A stretch of DNA of 64,000 nucleotides from Candidatus Binatia bacterium (GCA_951812575.1 OX638322.1:2851925-2915924); one strand, 5' to 3'; shown: positions 34,922-43,976, counted from the first letter of the stretch. Notes: generated by a model from the sequence alone, not told the origin. Program-made: numbers and translations.

Positions 34922-36322
34922 TCAGAGCGACGGATGACGGGTGTGCCACGGTGTTGACTGCTCGTAGCTATGCCCAACCTGAAAAACCGTCGCCTCGTCA
35001 AACGGCCGCCCTGCGAGCTGGAAGCCAATGGGCAGCCCGCTACTACTGAAGCCGCAGGGGAGCGCAAGCGCGGGGAAGCCTGTCAGGTTGAACAACGGCG
35101 TGTAAATCGCGAAGTCTTCGGCCATCAAATACAGGCCGGGCGAATCCGACCGAATCGGGGCGGGCATCACTCCAGTAGTGGGGAGCATGAACAGGTCAAC
35201 GGTCTCCAATTGCTGCAGCAGCTGAGTACGGATTTGCTCTCGGACTCTCTGACATTGCAGATAGGTCGTCCCTCGCACGAGATTGCCCAGCGCAAGGATG
35301 AGACGCAGGTCCTGGTTGTAGTCCTCGGCCTGAGTCTGCATGTCGGCCAGATGATACGCCGCAGCATCGGCACAGGTGAGCGGCCAGAATGTTGCTTGCA
35401 GTTCGCCCAGTGTGATTGATGCCACGTCGACGATCTCAGCCCCAAGCGTTTCCATTTGTGTCACGGCCGCATTAAACGTGGCGAGGATCTCCTCTCCGCA
35501 GTTGTCTTGGAAGAGCGTGCGCGGAATGCCGAGACGCAGGCCTTTGATATCGCGACCCAACTTTTCACTAAAATCGGGAACCGGCACCTTGGCGGACGCC
35601 GGATCGAGGGGGTCGTAGCCAGCGCAAGCCTGGAGCATGAGCGCACTGTCTTGAACGGTTCGAGTCATGGGCCCCGTGTGGTCGAGATTCCATGACAGGG
35701 GGAAAACGCCTGTGCGGCTCACCCGGCCGTACGTGGCCTTCATACCGACAATACCACAGCAGAAAGCAGGCCAGCGGATTGAGCCGCCCGTATCACTCCC
35801 CATGGCACCGAAAATCATTCCGGCGGCCAGGGCCGCTCCTGAACCGCTGCTCGATCCGCCTGGGTCAATCTCAAGGTTCCAGGGGTTACGGGCTGGCTGG
35901 AAATGCGAAGCCAGGGTTGGCGTTCCTGCAGCAAATTCGTAGGTTGCCAGCTTCCCGAGCAGTAGCCCACCGGCCTGCTTGAGTTTCGCAACGGAGGTGC
36001 AGTCCTGCCGAGCCGTATAATCTCTGCGTAACTTTGAGCCTCCGGTCGTCCGGCCTGCTTCATAGATGTCTTTGACGGCCAGAGGAATGCCGTGCAACGG
36101 GCCTCGATAGTCCCCAGCCCGGATTTGCTCTTCTGCCTCCTGAGCGGCAGCCAGCGCCTCTTCGGCAAAGACTGTGACGTAGGCGTGGACCTGCGAGTCG
36201 AGCGCGGCAATGCGTTCCACCATGGCTTGGGTCAGTTCAACTGGGGACAGTTCACCGTTTTTGATGAGGTCAGCGGCCTCTGCGAGCGACATATAAGCGA
36301 GTTCGGAGCTTGAGCGTGCCAT
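34922..36322 (-). CDS. Amidase-signature family hydrolase (AtzE/GatA-like)
   Basis: 466 aa amidase-signature enzyme with the Ser-cisSer-Lys triad: Lys84 in A-V-K-D-I, the serine run in G-G-S-S-S-G-S-G (155-162) and nucleophile Ser181 in G-S-D-T-G-G-S-I-R. It hydrolyses an amide or urea-type bond. The gene directly follows a 60-aa AtzG/GatC-like protein, 3 bases upstream, the arrangement known for AtzG-AtzE 1-carboxybiuret hydrolase. No other cyanuric-acid genes are present, so a different substrate is likely. Start: ATG 36322 after GGAGGACTGAACA. Confidence 0.85.
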   Translation of the reverse strand: MARSSSELAYMSLAEAADLIKNGELSPVELTQAMVERIAALDSQVHAYVTVFAEEALAAAQEAEEQIRAGDYRGPLHGIPLAVKDIYEAGRTTGGSKLRRDYTARQDCTSVAKLKQAGGLLLGKLATYEFAAGTPTLASHFQPARNPWNLEIDPGGSSSGSGAALAAGMIFGAMGSDTGGSIRWPAFCCGIVGMKATYGRVSRTGVFPLSWNLDHTGPMTRTVQDSALMLQACAGYDPLDPASAKVPVPDFSEKLGRDIKGLRLGIPRTLFQDNCGEEILATFNAAVTQMETLGAEIVDVASITLGELQATFWPLTCADAAAYHLADMQTQAEDYNQDLRLILALGNLVRGTTYLQCQRVREQIRTQLLQQLETVDLFMLPTTGVMPAPIRSDSPGLYLMAEDFAIYTPLFNLTGFPALALPCGFSSSGLPIGFQLAGRPFDEATVFQVGHSYEQSTPWHTRHPSL

Positions 36323-36325
36323 TGT

Positions 36326-36508
36326 TCAGTCCTCCACTGCTGCCTGAAAGATCAAGGCGGGTTCTGTCTCCGGTCGCACCATGGCCTGCACGACAGATTC
36401 CCATTCGAGCAACGCTGCATAGGCCGTAGTGAGCTGCTCAAGGTCATCGTTGCTGAGTGTGATCCCCACTTCTAAAAGCTTTGCCTCGACGATTTGTCGG
36501 TGGTTCAT
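36326..36508 (-). CDS. AtzG/GatC-like small amidase partner (DUF4089-like)
   Basis: 60 aa all-helical protein (M-N-H-R-Q-I-V-E-A-K...E-P-A-L-I-F-Q). The length, the L-E-x-x-x-x-A-Y-A-x-L motif and the A-x-I-F C-terminal tail fit the AtzG/DUF4089 group. These wrap around and stabilise the amidase partner and help form its active site. Start: ATG 36508, chosen by GGAGGGACACG; an upstream in-frame Met at 36523 lacks a ribosome-binding site. The stop is 3 bases before the amidase ATG, so the two are translationally coupled. Confidence 0.7.
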   Translation of the reverse strand: MNHRQIVEAKLLEVGITLSNDDLEQLTTAYAALLEWESVVQAMVRPETEPALIFQAAVED

Positions 36509-36827
36509 CGTGTCCCTCCGCACGCTTACTTATAAGGGTGGCAGTATCTCCCGTATTCTACCGGGTCAGCTCTGTATTTGATCAATTCAGCCTACTCTTC
36601 CGGGGAGCGTTTCTCGCGAGGGGTAAATACAAGACCTAGCCCCTAGTCCTAGAGCAATATACCGTGACGTTTGTGGAGAGAGGCAATCAGGAAGAACCCT
36701 CTCCCCGCGAGGGAAACAGGAGCGGAGCGACTCGGGGTGAGGGAAAAAGCGTGGTAAATCCAAGTGAAAATCACTTGAGTCGCGCCAGGGAGTCAGTTCA
36801 GAACCTGACCTCTCATCCGACCTACTG
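36509..36827. repeat. Repeat-rich intergenic region
   Basis: Contains a CTAG palindrome end (36649-36670, CTAGAGCAATATACCGTGAC) and, from about 36695, CCCTCTCCCCGCGAGGG...GGGGTGAGGG, a relative of the repeats at 1-75 and 20785-20890. Near 36765 it has TCCAAGTGAAAATCACTTGA, a short inverted repeat. No gene seen. Confidence 0.5.
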
Positions 36828-37289
36828 CTACTCCTCCTTGACCATCTGCATCAGTTCGAGGGTCGTGCCAAACGGATCCTTGCAATATACCGCCTTCGCC
36901 GTGCCATAGTTGTCGAGGGTGAAGGTATGGGGCCGCGAGTAAAACTCTACGCCTTGATTCCGCAGGGCCTCATAGGTCTTTTCAATGTCTTTCACCCAAA
37001 AGGCAATCTCCGTAATCCCGTTGTGGGTGACACCCGCATACGGCTGGCCACCCTGCTCAGCCGATTCACTAAAGTGGAGGAGTTCAACCGGGGCGCTCTG
37101 GCGGTCGTCCTCGTTACGCAGGAATACCGAGCGCACTTTGGTGCCGGGCTCTTGGACCAGATCACTGATCTCTTCCCCCTCGATGCTAAAATCACCAATC
37201 ACCTTCAGTCCCAATACATCCCGGTAGAAGGCAATGGCTTTCTCCATATCCGGGACGGTAATCCCTACATGTGCGACAGCTCCGAGCAT
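36828..37289 (-). CDS. VOC-family (glyoxalase/dioxygenase-fold) protein
   Basis: 153 aa with two beta-alpha-beta-beta-beta modules. Module one starts H-V-G-I-T-V-P-D-M-E-K-A-I-A-F-Y and includes P-V-E-L-L-H-F. Module two has E-I-A-F-W-V-K-D and ends D-P-F-G-T-T-L-E-L-M. Likely metal ligands are the first His and the Glu of T-L-E-L. Such proteins isomerise, epimerise or oxidise small substrates, or bind drugs; no specific role can be assigned. Start: ATG 37289 after AAAAGGAGGTCATT, a near-perfect ribosome-binding site. Single gene, divergent from the amidohydrolase at 37507. Confidence 0.85.
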   Translation of the reverse strand: MLGAVAHVGITVPDMEKAIAFYRDVLGLKVIGDFSIEGEEISDLVQEPGTKVRSVFLRNEDDRQSAPVELLHFSESAEQGGQPYAGVTHNGITEIAFWVKDIEKTYEALRNQGVEFYSRPHTFTLDNYGTAKAVYCKDPFGTTLELMQMVKEE

Positions 37290-37506
37290 AATGACCTCCT
37301 TTTAGTCTTGATGTCCGGGATTGTCCTGCCATTGGGGGGGATGTGTCAAGCCGGCGAGTGAGAAGAAGAAGCCATTCACGAGTAAAGTAAAAATCCTCAA
37401 TCCTTCATCTTCTGGAACGCACGCATCCATGGCATAATGGCGCATAGTTGATAGTTGGTCTGGTGGCCCAAGGCGACCATGGTCGACCATGAAGGAGGGC
37501 AGGCCC

Positions 37507-38784
37507 ATGGCGGATACCGTATTCACCAACGTGATGATTCTCGACGGAAGTGGGAGTGCGCCGTACTTGGGCGAGGTCCTTGTCCAGGATACGCGTATCA
37601 AGACTATCGCTGCAGGTGCTCACACCGTGGCTCGGGACGGTGCCACAGTCGTCAACGGTGACGGCGCCACACTGATGCCAGGCTTGGTCAACTGTCACGG
37701 ACACCCGACCTATCCCAACATGGGAGCAGACCTCTACGAGACCGGCGAAATCCCCGTGGAGGAGCATGTGCTCATCACCATGCATAACGTGAAGACCATG
37801 CTCGATCACGGTTTCACCGCCCTGGTGAACGGCTCCTCTGCCAAGGCGAGACTCGATATTGTTATCCGTAATGAGATTAATGCCGGCAAGATCCCGGGGC
37901 CACGCATGCAAGCTGCCACGCCAGAACTCACCGTGACCGGCGGGCTGGGCGACTTAAGGCAGCTGCATATGTACCATGAAGGTTTCGCGGAGGTCCTCGA
38001 CGGCCCCGAAGAGATCCGGAAATACACCCGGCTGATGATCCGTGAGGGCGTCGACGTTATTAAACTCATGATTTCGGGCGACAACTTCGTGCGAACCGGT
38101 ACCGCACAAATGACAGTGATGCAGGAGGACGAAGTGGCGGCATGCTGTAGTCTGGCGCACGCGCACAACCGGCGCGTGGTCGCGCATGCGCGTACGGCTG
38201 AATCCGTCAAGATGTGCATCCGGCACGGCATCACACTCATCTACCACGCGAATTTTTGCGACGAAGAAGCGCTCGACTTACTCGAAGCCAATAAGGACGA
38301 GTACTTCGTCAATCCAGCCATCGGCCTCAGTTATGCCACGCTGAACCAGATGGAAGAGTACGGTGTAACTCGGGCTATGGCCGAAGCGTGGGGCTTTGAG
38401 CACGAACTGGAAAGCGCCATACACACCACGCAAGAACTACACAGACGCGGGGTGCGCGTCTTGCCGTTTGGTGACTATGGCTTTGCCTGGAACCGGATCG
38501 GTAAGGATGCTCGGGACCTCGAACACTTTGTGAATCTGATGGGATTCAGCCCAGCTGAAACGCTCATGATGGCGACCAAGTCCGGTGGTGAGTGTTTCGG
38601 GGACCAGCTTGGAATGATCAAAGAGAGTTATCTGGCCGATCTGATCCTAGTCGATGGCAATCCCGTCGAGGATATCAGCCTACTCCAGGACCCGGACAAT
38701 CTCCTCATGATCATGAAGGACGGTGCGTTCCATAAGGAACCACAGGTCAGACGAGCGGCCCGACTGCGCACTGCCGCCGCCTAA
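37507..38784 (+). CDS. Amidohydrolase (imidazolonepropionase/prolidase-like, COG1228 type)
   Basis: 425 aa, distant relative of 14515-15741. Metal motifs: N-C-H-G-H-P-T-Y (first His pair), D-V-I-K-L-M-I-S-G-D (carboxylated Lys), V-A-H-A-R-T, I-Y-H-A-N-F and the Asp of F-G-D-Y-G. The C-terminal strand A-D-L-I-L-V-D-G-N-P-V closes the barrel. Hydrolase of a cyclic or linear amide; substrate unknown. Start: ATG 37507 after GAAGGAGGGCAGGCCC. It stands alone, followed by a convergent LLM gene. Confidence 0.85.
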   Translation: MADTVFTNVMILDGSGSAPYLGEVLVQDTRIKTIAAGAHTVARDGATVVNGDGATLMPGLVNCHGHPTYPNMGADLYETGEIPVEEHVLITMHNVKTMLDHGFTALVNGSSAKARLDIVIRNEINAGKIPGPRMQAATPELTVTGGLGDLRQLHMYHEGFAEVLDGPEEIRKYTRLMIREGVDVIKLMISGDNFVRTGTAQMTVMQEDEVAACCSLAHAHNRRVVAHARTAESVKMCIRHGITLIYHANFCDEEALDLLEANKDEYFVNPAIGLSYATLNQMEEYGVTRAMAEAWGFEHELESAIHTTQELHRRGVRVLPFGDYGFAWNRIGKDARDLEHFVNLMGFSPAETLMMATKSGGECFGDQLGMIKESYLADLILVDGNPVEDISLLQDPDNLLMIMKDGAFHKEPQVRRAARLRTAAA

Positions 38785-38833
38785 CCGGATCAACATCCCG
38801 CGTCTTTGGCTTGCGCCAGGAGGAATATTGCCC

Positions 38834-39847
38834 TTAGCGGAATGCCGGCATGATCTCCTGAGCGAACAGTTCCATCGAGCGGGTGCCCTTGGCCGGATCG
38901 ACCCCCGGGACCTGCATAGCCATGACTAAGTGGGTACAGGATGAGGTTTTGACAAACGCCTCAACTTTGCGCGCTACTTGGTCCGGACTGCCTACCATCC
39001 AGGCCTGCCCATAGGACGAGTGACGAATGTCTCGTGCCTCTTTGATGTCCCACAGCCGCTCGTCGCCGGCGACATCTCCACTGGTCTTAAACCAGCCATC
39101 GTACACCTGCATCATCCAGTGGGCCTGGTCCTGGATGTCCTCCCAGGCCTCGTCCTCGGTCGGCGCCACATACACGAAGTGCAGTTGGGTGGTCGAAAAG
39201 TCAGCCGGTGTGCGGCCCTGCTGTTCCAGCAGCTCATAGTAGCGGGGAGCCCAGTCCGGGCCCAACGTGAGGTGCAGGTGATAGCCCTCGCGGGCCGCTC
39301 GCTGCATGGCTTTTTCGGTGCGCGCACCAATCCAGATAGGGGGATGGGGCTGCTGCAAAGGTTCGGGCTGGATATGCACATCTTTGATCTGGGTAAACTT
39401 TCCTTCGAACGTAACCGTATCCTCGGTCCACAGGTGTCGGATCAGGTCGAGCCCCTCAGCCAGACGGGCCGAACGCTCTTTGCGGGGCATACAAAAGCCG
39501 GAGAATTCATCGACGCGATAGCCCTGTCCTACCCCGAGGTCAAACCGCCCCTTGGAGAGGTTGTCAATAAAAGCGACTTCTTCGGCCACACGCACAGGAT
39601 GATAGAAAGGCAGCAGCAGCACAAACGTGCCAATGCGGATGCGTTCGGTCCGCGCCGCAATGGCGGTCGCGGCCTGTAGAGGCGTGGGGTTATAGTCCCC
39701 GCTGAAGTGGTGTTCGGTCAGCCAGATATTGTCATAGCCGAGTTCATCGGCCCGGACACACTGGTCAAGCAAGAGCCGGTAGAGGTCGGAATAGGGCCGG
39801 AACCAAGGCGCAGGATTACGGAAGTCATGCATCAGTCCGAATTTCAT
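38834..39847 (-). CDS. LLM-class flavin/F420-dependent oxidoreductase
   Basis: 337 aa luciferase-like protein. It has K-F-G-L-M-H-D-F-R-N-P at the start, N-I-W-L-T-E-H-H-F (flavin branch), R-I-G-T-F-V-L-L-L-P, G-R-F-D-L-G-V-G-Q-G-Y-R-V-D-E-F and P-H-P-P-I-W-I-G-A-R. Close in type to the protein at 27497-28537. Start: ATG 39847 after AAAAGGAGGCAGCA; the open frame continues to 39979 without similarity. Single gene, convergent with 37507-38784. Confidence 0.85.
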   Translation of the reverse strand: MKFGLMHDFRNPAPWFRPYSDLYRLLLDQCVRADELGYDNIWLTEHHFSGDYNPTPLQAATAIAARTERIRIGTFVLLLPFYHPVRVAEEVAFIDNLSKGRFDLGVGQGYRVDEFSGFCMPRKERSARLAEGLDLIRHLWTEDTVTFEGKFTQIKDVHIQPEPLQQPHPPIWIGARTEKAMQRAAREGYHLHLTLGPDWAPRYYELLEQQGRTPADFSTTQLHFVYVAPTEDEAWEDIQDQAHWMMQVYDGWFKTSGDVAGDERLWDIKEARDIRHSSYGQAWMVGSPDQVARKVEAFVKTSSCTHLVMAMQVPGVDPAKGTRSMELFAQEIMPAFR

Positions 39848-40085
39848 TGCTGCCTCCTTTTGGGATTCCCCATGAGACTGCACTGTAACGGTTGCGTACC
39901 GTACAGAAAAGACTGCACGGCCAGAGCCGTCATGCGGCGCAGCCCTCATCGTCAATAGCCACACAGAGCTTGAGAACACGATCTGGGTCGCTTATGGTCT
40001 CCTGGACGAGCATACAATCCGTACTTTTGATCTGTCGGGACCACGACAGTGGAGCACGGAGAACGAATAGCCGTAGGAAGTCAGG

Positions 40086-40883
40086 ATGAATGACATCGAG
40101 GCGGCGGTCGGAGAGCGTTTGTCAGTCGAGGACATTGAGCTCGAAGTGATACGCCGGGGCCAGGGACGGCCAGTCCTGCTTCTGCACGGTATGCACACCG
40201 TCGATCCGCAGGCGCGTTTTCTCGATCTGCTCGGCAGGCGGGCAGAGCTCATAGTCCCCTCACACCCAGGCTTCGGCCACTCAGAACGTCCGGCGGACTT
40301 CGATACCGTATACGACTTGGTCCACCTGTATTTAGACGTCCTTGAAGCGCTGCCCCATGAGCGGGTCAGCCTCGTGGGATTGTCCTTTGGCGGCTGGCTG
40401 GCGGCGGAAATCGCGGTCGCGTGCAGCCATCGTATTGACCGGCTCGTCCTGGTGGATGCCTTTGGCATCAAGATCAGCGATCGCGAGACCCCGGATATCC
40501 TGGACGTCTTTAATACCTCCCCCCAGGAAGTACAGCAGCACAGCTGGCATGACCCCGAGAAATGGACGCCGGACTTTAACGCGCTATCGGATGACGAAAT
40601 CGTCGTCCACGCCCGGAACTGGGACGCGCTGTGCCTGTACGGCTGGCAGCCCTATATGTATAACCCTCAGCTCAAGCGTTGGCTGCGTCGGATCAGGCGG
40701 CCGACGCTGGTGCTGTGGGGGGCGAGCGACGGGATCGTGCCGCCGTCCTACGGACGGGCCTACAGCGCGTTGATTCCCGGCTCGTACTTCGATGTCATTG
40801 CTGAGGCGGGGCATCATCCTGAGATCGAGCAGCCCGAGGCTTTTGTCGCTCGCGTGGTTGCCTTCCTGGAACAAGAGGGTTGA
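40086..40883 (+). CDS. Alpha/beta hydrolase
   Basis: 265 aa. Oxyanion region L-L-H-G-M, nucleophile elbow G-L-S-F-G-G-W (Ser about 101), Asp in W-G-A-S-D-G-I-V and His in A-G-H-H-P-E-I-E. Size and motifs resemble meta-cleavage product hydrolases (C-C bond hydrolases) and esterases. Start: ATG 40086 after AGGAAGTCAGG. The stop at 40881-40883 lies 26 bases before the next gene's preferred ATG, so it is co-transcribed with the LLM oxidoreductase that follows. A ring-cleavage product or ester substrate is plausible but unproven. Confidence 0.85.
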   Translation: MNDIEAAVGERLSVEDIELEVIRRGQGRPVLLLHGMHTVDPQARFLDLLGRRAELIVPSHPGFGHSERPADFDTVYDLVHLYLDVLEALPHERVSLVGLSFGGWLAAEIAVACSHRIDRLVLVDAFGIKISDRETPDILDVFNTSPQEVQQHSWHDPEKWTPDFNALSDDEIVVHARNWDALCLYGWQPYMYNPQLKRWLRRIRRPTLVLWGASDGIVPPSYGRAYSALIPGSYFDVIAEAGHHPEIEQPEAFVARVVAFLEQEG

Positions 40884-40909
40884 GCGAGGAAGAGGTTGAG
40901 GGTCGCGCC

Positions 40910-42157
40910 ATGGAAGTCTGGTATCACAACGAGAACCCGTATCCCTTCGTGCCAAAAGACGTGCTCAATCGCGCCGATTCCGTCCGAGCCAGCCTGCCGA
41001 ATAAGTATTGCGACCCACGGGTCGCTGCTGACTTGTTCGAGGAAACCTTTGACGAGTTCATGCTGTGTGACGAGCGGGGAATCAATGTTGTCGCCATCGA
41101 GCATCATGCCGGAATCAATTCCCTGTTTGGGGCCAACCCGCTGGTCCTGGGTATCCTCGCCCGTCAGATACGCAAGGTCCGCATTCTCAGTATGGGGACC
41201 CTGATCTCGCTCCGGCCCGACCCGGTCAGAGTCGCGGAGGAGTATGCCACGGCGGATGTCATTTCGCGTGGACGTCTGGATATCGGCTTCGTGAAGTCGG
41301 GCGCGAGTGAGATGGCGTCGAACAATGCCAACCCGGTGACGAATATTGAGCGCTACTGGGAGGCGATCGATCTCGTCACCAAAGCCTTGACCTTTCAGGA
41401 GGGGCCGTTCAGTTGGGAGGGCAAGCACTACACGCACCGGCACGTGAACATCTGGCCGCGCCCGTGGCAGCAGCCGCATCCGCCCCTATGGGCGGCGACG
41501 GGCGACCCGGAAACGGCGAGCGAGGTCGGTCGGCGGGGGATGGTCAATGTGTTAGTCCTGCGCGGCGAGGAGGGGACCAGGCGGGCCTGGACCGCGTATC
41601 GTCAGGCGCGCGCGGAGGCTGGGCTGCCCAAGGTCATGACCGACCACTTTGCGTATGCGGCCTTGGTCTATGTCGGCGACACCCATGAAGAGGGTGTGGA
41701 GATTGGGAGCAAGCTGCTGTGGTTTCTCAACACGAGCCTGAAGATGGCGCCCCAGTACGCCCAGTTTCTGCCTGGGGCAACGCCGCCACACTTTGCGCCT
41801 CAGGTCTACCGCACCGCACCCAGGCCGGACACTCAGGCCGAGGGGCCGACGGACGGCAGCCGAGCGCAGCAGGCGCAGGCAAACAAGCCCGCCGCTCCGG
41901 CTATCCTCAACGTCGGGGGGCTCACGAATATAGACACAGCGCAAGCTATGGCGCGGGGGATCCTGTTCGCCGGCAGCCCTGCCACCGTCTACCAGCAGAT
42001 CATGGATTTTTACCGCAAGGTCGGCGGTTTTGGTCATCTGGTCATGATTGGGCGGTCGGGATTCATGACCCATGCCGAGGCCGAGAAGGGCATCAGGCTT
42101 TTCGCCAGGGACGTGCTGCCCCGGCTGAAGGAAATCGCACCCGTCACCCCTCCGTAA
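40910..42157 (+). CDS. LLM-class flavin-dependent oxidoreductase
   Basis: 415 aa, longer than the other LLM proteins here. It opens M-E-V-W-Y-H-N-E-N-P-Y-P, typical of the luciferase alpha-like branch. It has V-V-A-I-E-H-H-A, R-I-L-S-M-G-T-L-I-S-L, G-R-L-D-I-G-F-V-K-S-G and P-H-P-P-L-W-A-A-T-G. A segment near 300-345 rich in Ala, Gln and Pro (T-Q-A-E-G-P-T...Q-Q-A-Q) looks like an inserted linker. Start: ATG 40910 after TTGAGGGTCGCGCC; a TTG at 40880 overlapping the upstream stop is the alternative. Second gene of a two-gene unit with the alpha/beta hydrolase. Confidence 0.85.
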   Translation: MEVWYHNENPYPFVPKDVLNRADSVRASLPNKYCDPRVAADLFEETFDEFMLCDERGINVVAIEHHAGINSLFGANPLVLGILARQIRKVRILSMGTLISLRPDPVRVAEEYATADVISRGRLDIGFVKSGASEMASNNANPVTNIERYWEAIDLVTKALTFQEGPFSWEGKHYTHRHVNIWPRPWQQPHPPLWAATGDPETASEVGRRGMVNVLVLRGEEGTRRAWTAYRQARAEAGLPKVMTDHFAYAALVYVGDTHEEGVEIGSKLLWFLNTSLKMAPQYAQFLPGATPPHFAPQVYRTAPRPDTQAEGPTDGSRAQQAQANKPAAPAILNVGGLTNIDTAQAMARGILFAGSPATVYQQIMDFYRKVGGFGHLVMIGRSGFMTHAEAEKGIRLFARDVLPRLKEIAPVTPP

Positions 42158-42201
42158 AGCCCGGTGATGATATCGAAGGGAAATACTCAGGAAGCGTTGC
42201 G

Positions 42202-42228
42202 CTTAGCCTTAGCCTTAGCCTTAGCCTT
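42202..42228. repeat. Hexanucleotide microsatellite (CTTAGC)n
   Basis: Four full CTTAGC units plus CTT, in the gap between the convergent LLM and hydroxyacid dehydrogenase genes. It is prone to length change by slippage, but no effect on either gene is expected. Confidence 0.7.
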
Positions 42229-42244
42229 TTCTCTACGACCGTCC

Positions 42245-43237
42245 TTAGTACCCCAGCTGTTTGTCGACCACCCCGAGGAGGGGTTCACCCCGCTGGATAC
42301 GACGCAGGTTTTCACAAAAGCGGTCGAGGTTGCGCGTGGCGCGCAGTTGGCTGGCGCCGGCCGTGTGCGGCGTCATGACGACGTTCTCAAACGTCCACAA
42401 GGGATGATCGGCCGGCAAGGGCTCGATCGGGGCGACATCAAGCGCCGCGCCGCCACACCGCCCGTCTTGCAGCGCCTGTACCAGCGCCTCCCCGTCTATG
42501 ATCTCACCCCGGGTGACGTTGACCAGCAGCGCGCCCGGCTTCAGGTCGGCAAATGTTGCCGCGTTGAACATCTGGCGCGTCTCGGCCGTGAGCGGGCAGC
42601 AGATCGCAACCACGTCGGAGGACGCCAGTAACTCGGCCAACCGCTCCCGTCCCCATACCGCGTCCACTCCGTCCGACGCTGGGACAGGCTGTTCGTCCAG
42701 AGCTAAGACGCGCATACCAAACGCCACCGCCCGACGGGCCATCGCCCGACCGGTCCCCCCGAAGCCGACAATGCCCATCGTCAGCCCTTCAAGCTCAATC
42801 TCTTTGCGGCGCATGGCCTCACGTTCCTGCCAACTGGCCGAGCCGAGGCGGATAGCGGTCGCAATCTGGCGGGTGAGCGCCAGGAGCAGGCCGAACCCGG
42901 TGTCCGCCAAATGTCCGCCCACCAGGCCCTTTTCACCGGTCAGCACCACATCGGAGTCCCGCATCGCCGGGTAGAGAAACATATCCACCCCCGAGGCGAT
43001 GGCATGCACCCAGCGCAGGCGGGGAGCGGCCTGAAACAAGGCTTCGGGCAGGAAGCCAAGGATGACCTCAACATCGGCGGCCATGTCGACAGCATCGCCG
43101 ACCCGAGGGGCAACCTTGACGGTCGAGCCGGGCGCCGCAGCCCGAATCTTTGCCAGGTCGCCCTCAGACACTTCGGGCAGGGTCAGCCCGAGCAGAACGA
43201 GGATCGATAGCGGTTCATCCAGTTTGACAGCGGTCAT
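42245..43237 (-). CDS. D-2-hydroxyacid dehydrogenase family protein
   Basis: 330 aa. Nucleotide-binding motif V-G-F-G-G-T-G-R-A-M-A (about 157-167); catalytic Arg in V-N-V-T-R-G-E-I, Glu in A-P-I-E-P-L and His in T-P-H-T-A-G-A. It is an NAD(P)-dependent reductase of 2-oxoacids, similar to the branch with glyoxylate/hydroxypyruvate reductases. Start: ATG 43237 after AAAAAGGGGTGTGAGACCT; a GTG at 43246 is in frame but too near the ribosome-binding site. Single gene, convergent with the LLM gene and divergent from the nucleotidyltransferase. Confidence 0.85.
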   Translation of the reverse strand: MTAVKLDEPLSILVLLGLTLPEVSEGDLAKIRAAAPGSTVKVAPRVGDAVDMAADVEVILGFLPEALFQAAPRLRWVHAIASGVDMFLYPAMRDSDVVLTGEKGLVGGHLADTGFGLLLALTRQIATAIRLGSASWQEREAMRRKEIELEGLTMGIVGFGGTGRAMARRAVAFGMRVLALDEQPVPASDGVDAVWGRERLAELLASSDVVAICCPLTAETRQMFNAATFADLKPGALLVNVTRGEIIDGEALVQALQDGRCGGAALDVAPIEPLPADHPLWTFENVVMTPHTAGASQLRATRNLDRFCENLRRIQRGEPLLGVVDKQLGY

Positions 43238-43375
43238 AGGTCTCACACCCCTTTTTGCTGTCAGCAGTCGTATGACGCGGTGAGGGTGCTGTCAACGTAT
43301 TGACCCTGATGACGAATAATCGCTTCTGTCGGTGATATCTTATGGTATGCTAAAACATCTGGTGAGAGAGCCGTC

Positions 43376-43765
43376 ATGAAACCCGACCAGAGACTCCTTC
43401 ACGAACTCGTGCGCCGCATCGTTGATGCGGTACATCCCCTGCGGATTATCCTCTTTGGTTCTGCCGCCCGCGGAGAGATGGGACCGAATAGCGATCTGGA
43501 TGCTTTAGTCATCATGCCCGATGGCAGCCACCGTGGAAAGGTTGCTCAAGAGATATACCGCCACCTGTGGGGTCTTGGTTTCGCCAAGGATATCGTGGTG
43601 GTCACGGAAAGTGATGTCCGAGAGTACGCTGCGAATCCTTCCCTTGTTATTAAAGAGGCGCTCGAGACGGGCAAGGAACTCTATCATGCCACTTCAAGCG
43701 TAGGTACCGTCCAGGTAGAAAAGCATCATCTCAGACCATTGCTCTCCTCTCTCTATTATGGCTGA
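43376..43765 (+). CDS. MNT-type minimal nucleotidyltransferase, partner HEPN gene missing
   Basis: 129 aa with the polymerase-beta-like motif G-S-A-A-R-G-E-M-G-P-N-S-D-L-D (Gly28-Ser29, Asp40, Asp42). Proteins of this size usually act as antitoxins that AMPylate a HEPN-domain RNase toxin encoded next door. No HEPN gene is found on either side: upstream is a dehydrogenase, downstream are palindromic repeats. It may be an orphan after loss of the partner. Start: ATG 43376 after GAGAGAGCCGTC. Confidence 0.75.
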   Translation: MKPDQRLLHELVRRIVDAVHPLRIILFGSAARGEMGPNSDLDALVIMPDGSHRGKVAQEIYRHLWGLGFAKDIVVVTESDVREYAANPSLVIKEALETGKELYHATSSVGTVQVEKHHLRPLLSSLYYG

Positions 43766-43827
43766 CTAGAAGTCCTAAGTGCTTGGAATATAATCTTTTT
43801 AGTCTTAACCTTCTGTCATTAAGAAGG

Positions 43828-43976
43828 CTAGACCGGTTTGCAATACGTTGTAGCCGTGCCAGTCCGCTCCCGGCTCGGGCTTTCGTAGGGTGCGCCCTGC
43901 GCACCAGGAGGCTGGTGCAGGGGATGCACCCTACGGAAGGGAACGGCGGGCTATACGGAAGCGTAGATTGCTCTAG
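43828..43976. repeat. CTAG palindromic element with a variant core (149 bp)
   Basis: Left end CTAGACCGGTTTGCAATACG, right end GCGTAGATTGCTCTAG; the complement of the right end matches the terminal pattern CTAG-AGCAA-T. Inside is a different long hairpin (CGTAGGGTGCGCCCTGCGC with the partner GGGATGCACCCTACG). It shares its last CTAG with the next element. Confidence 0.65.
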
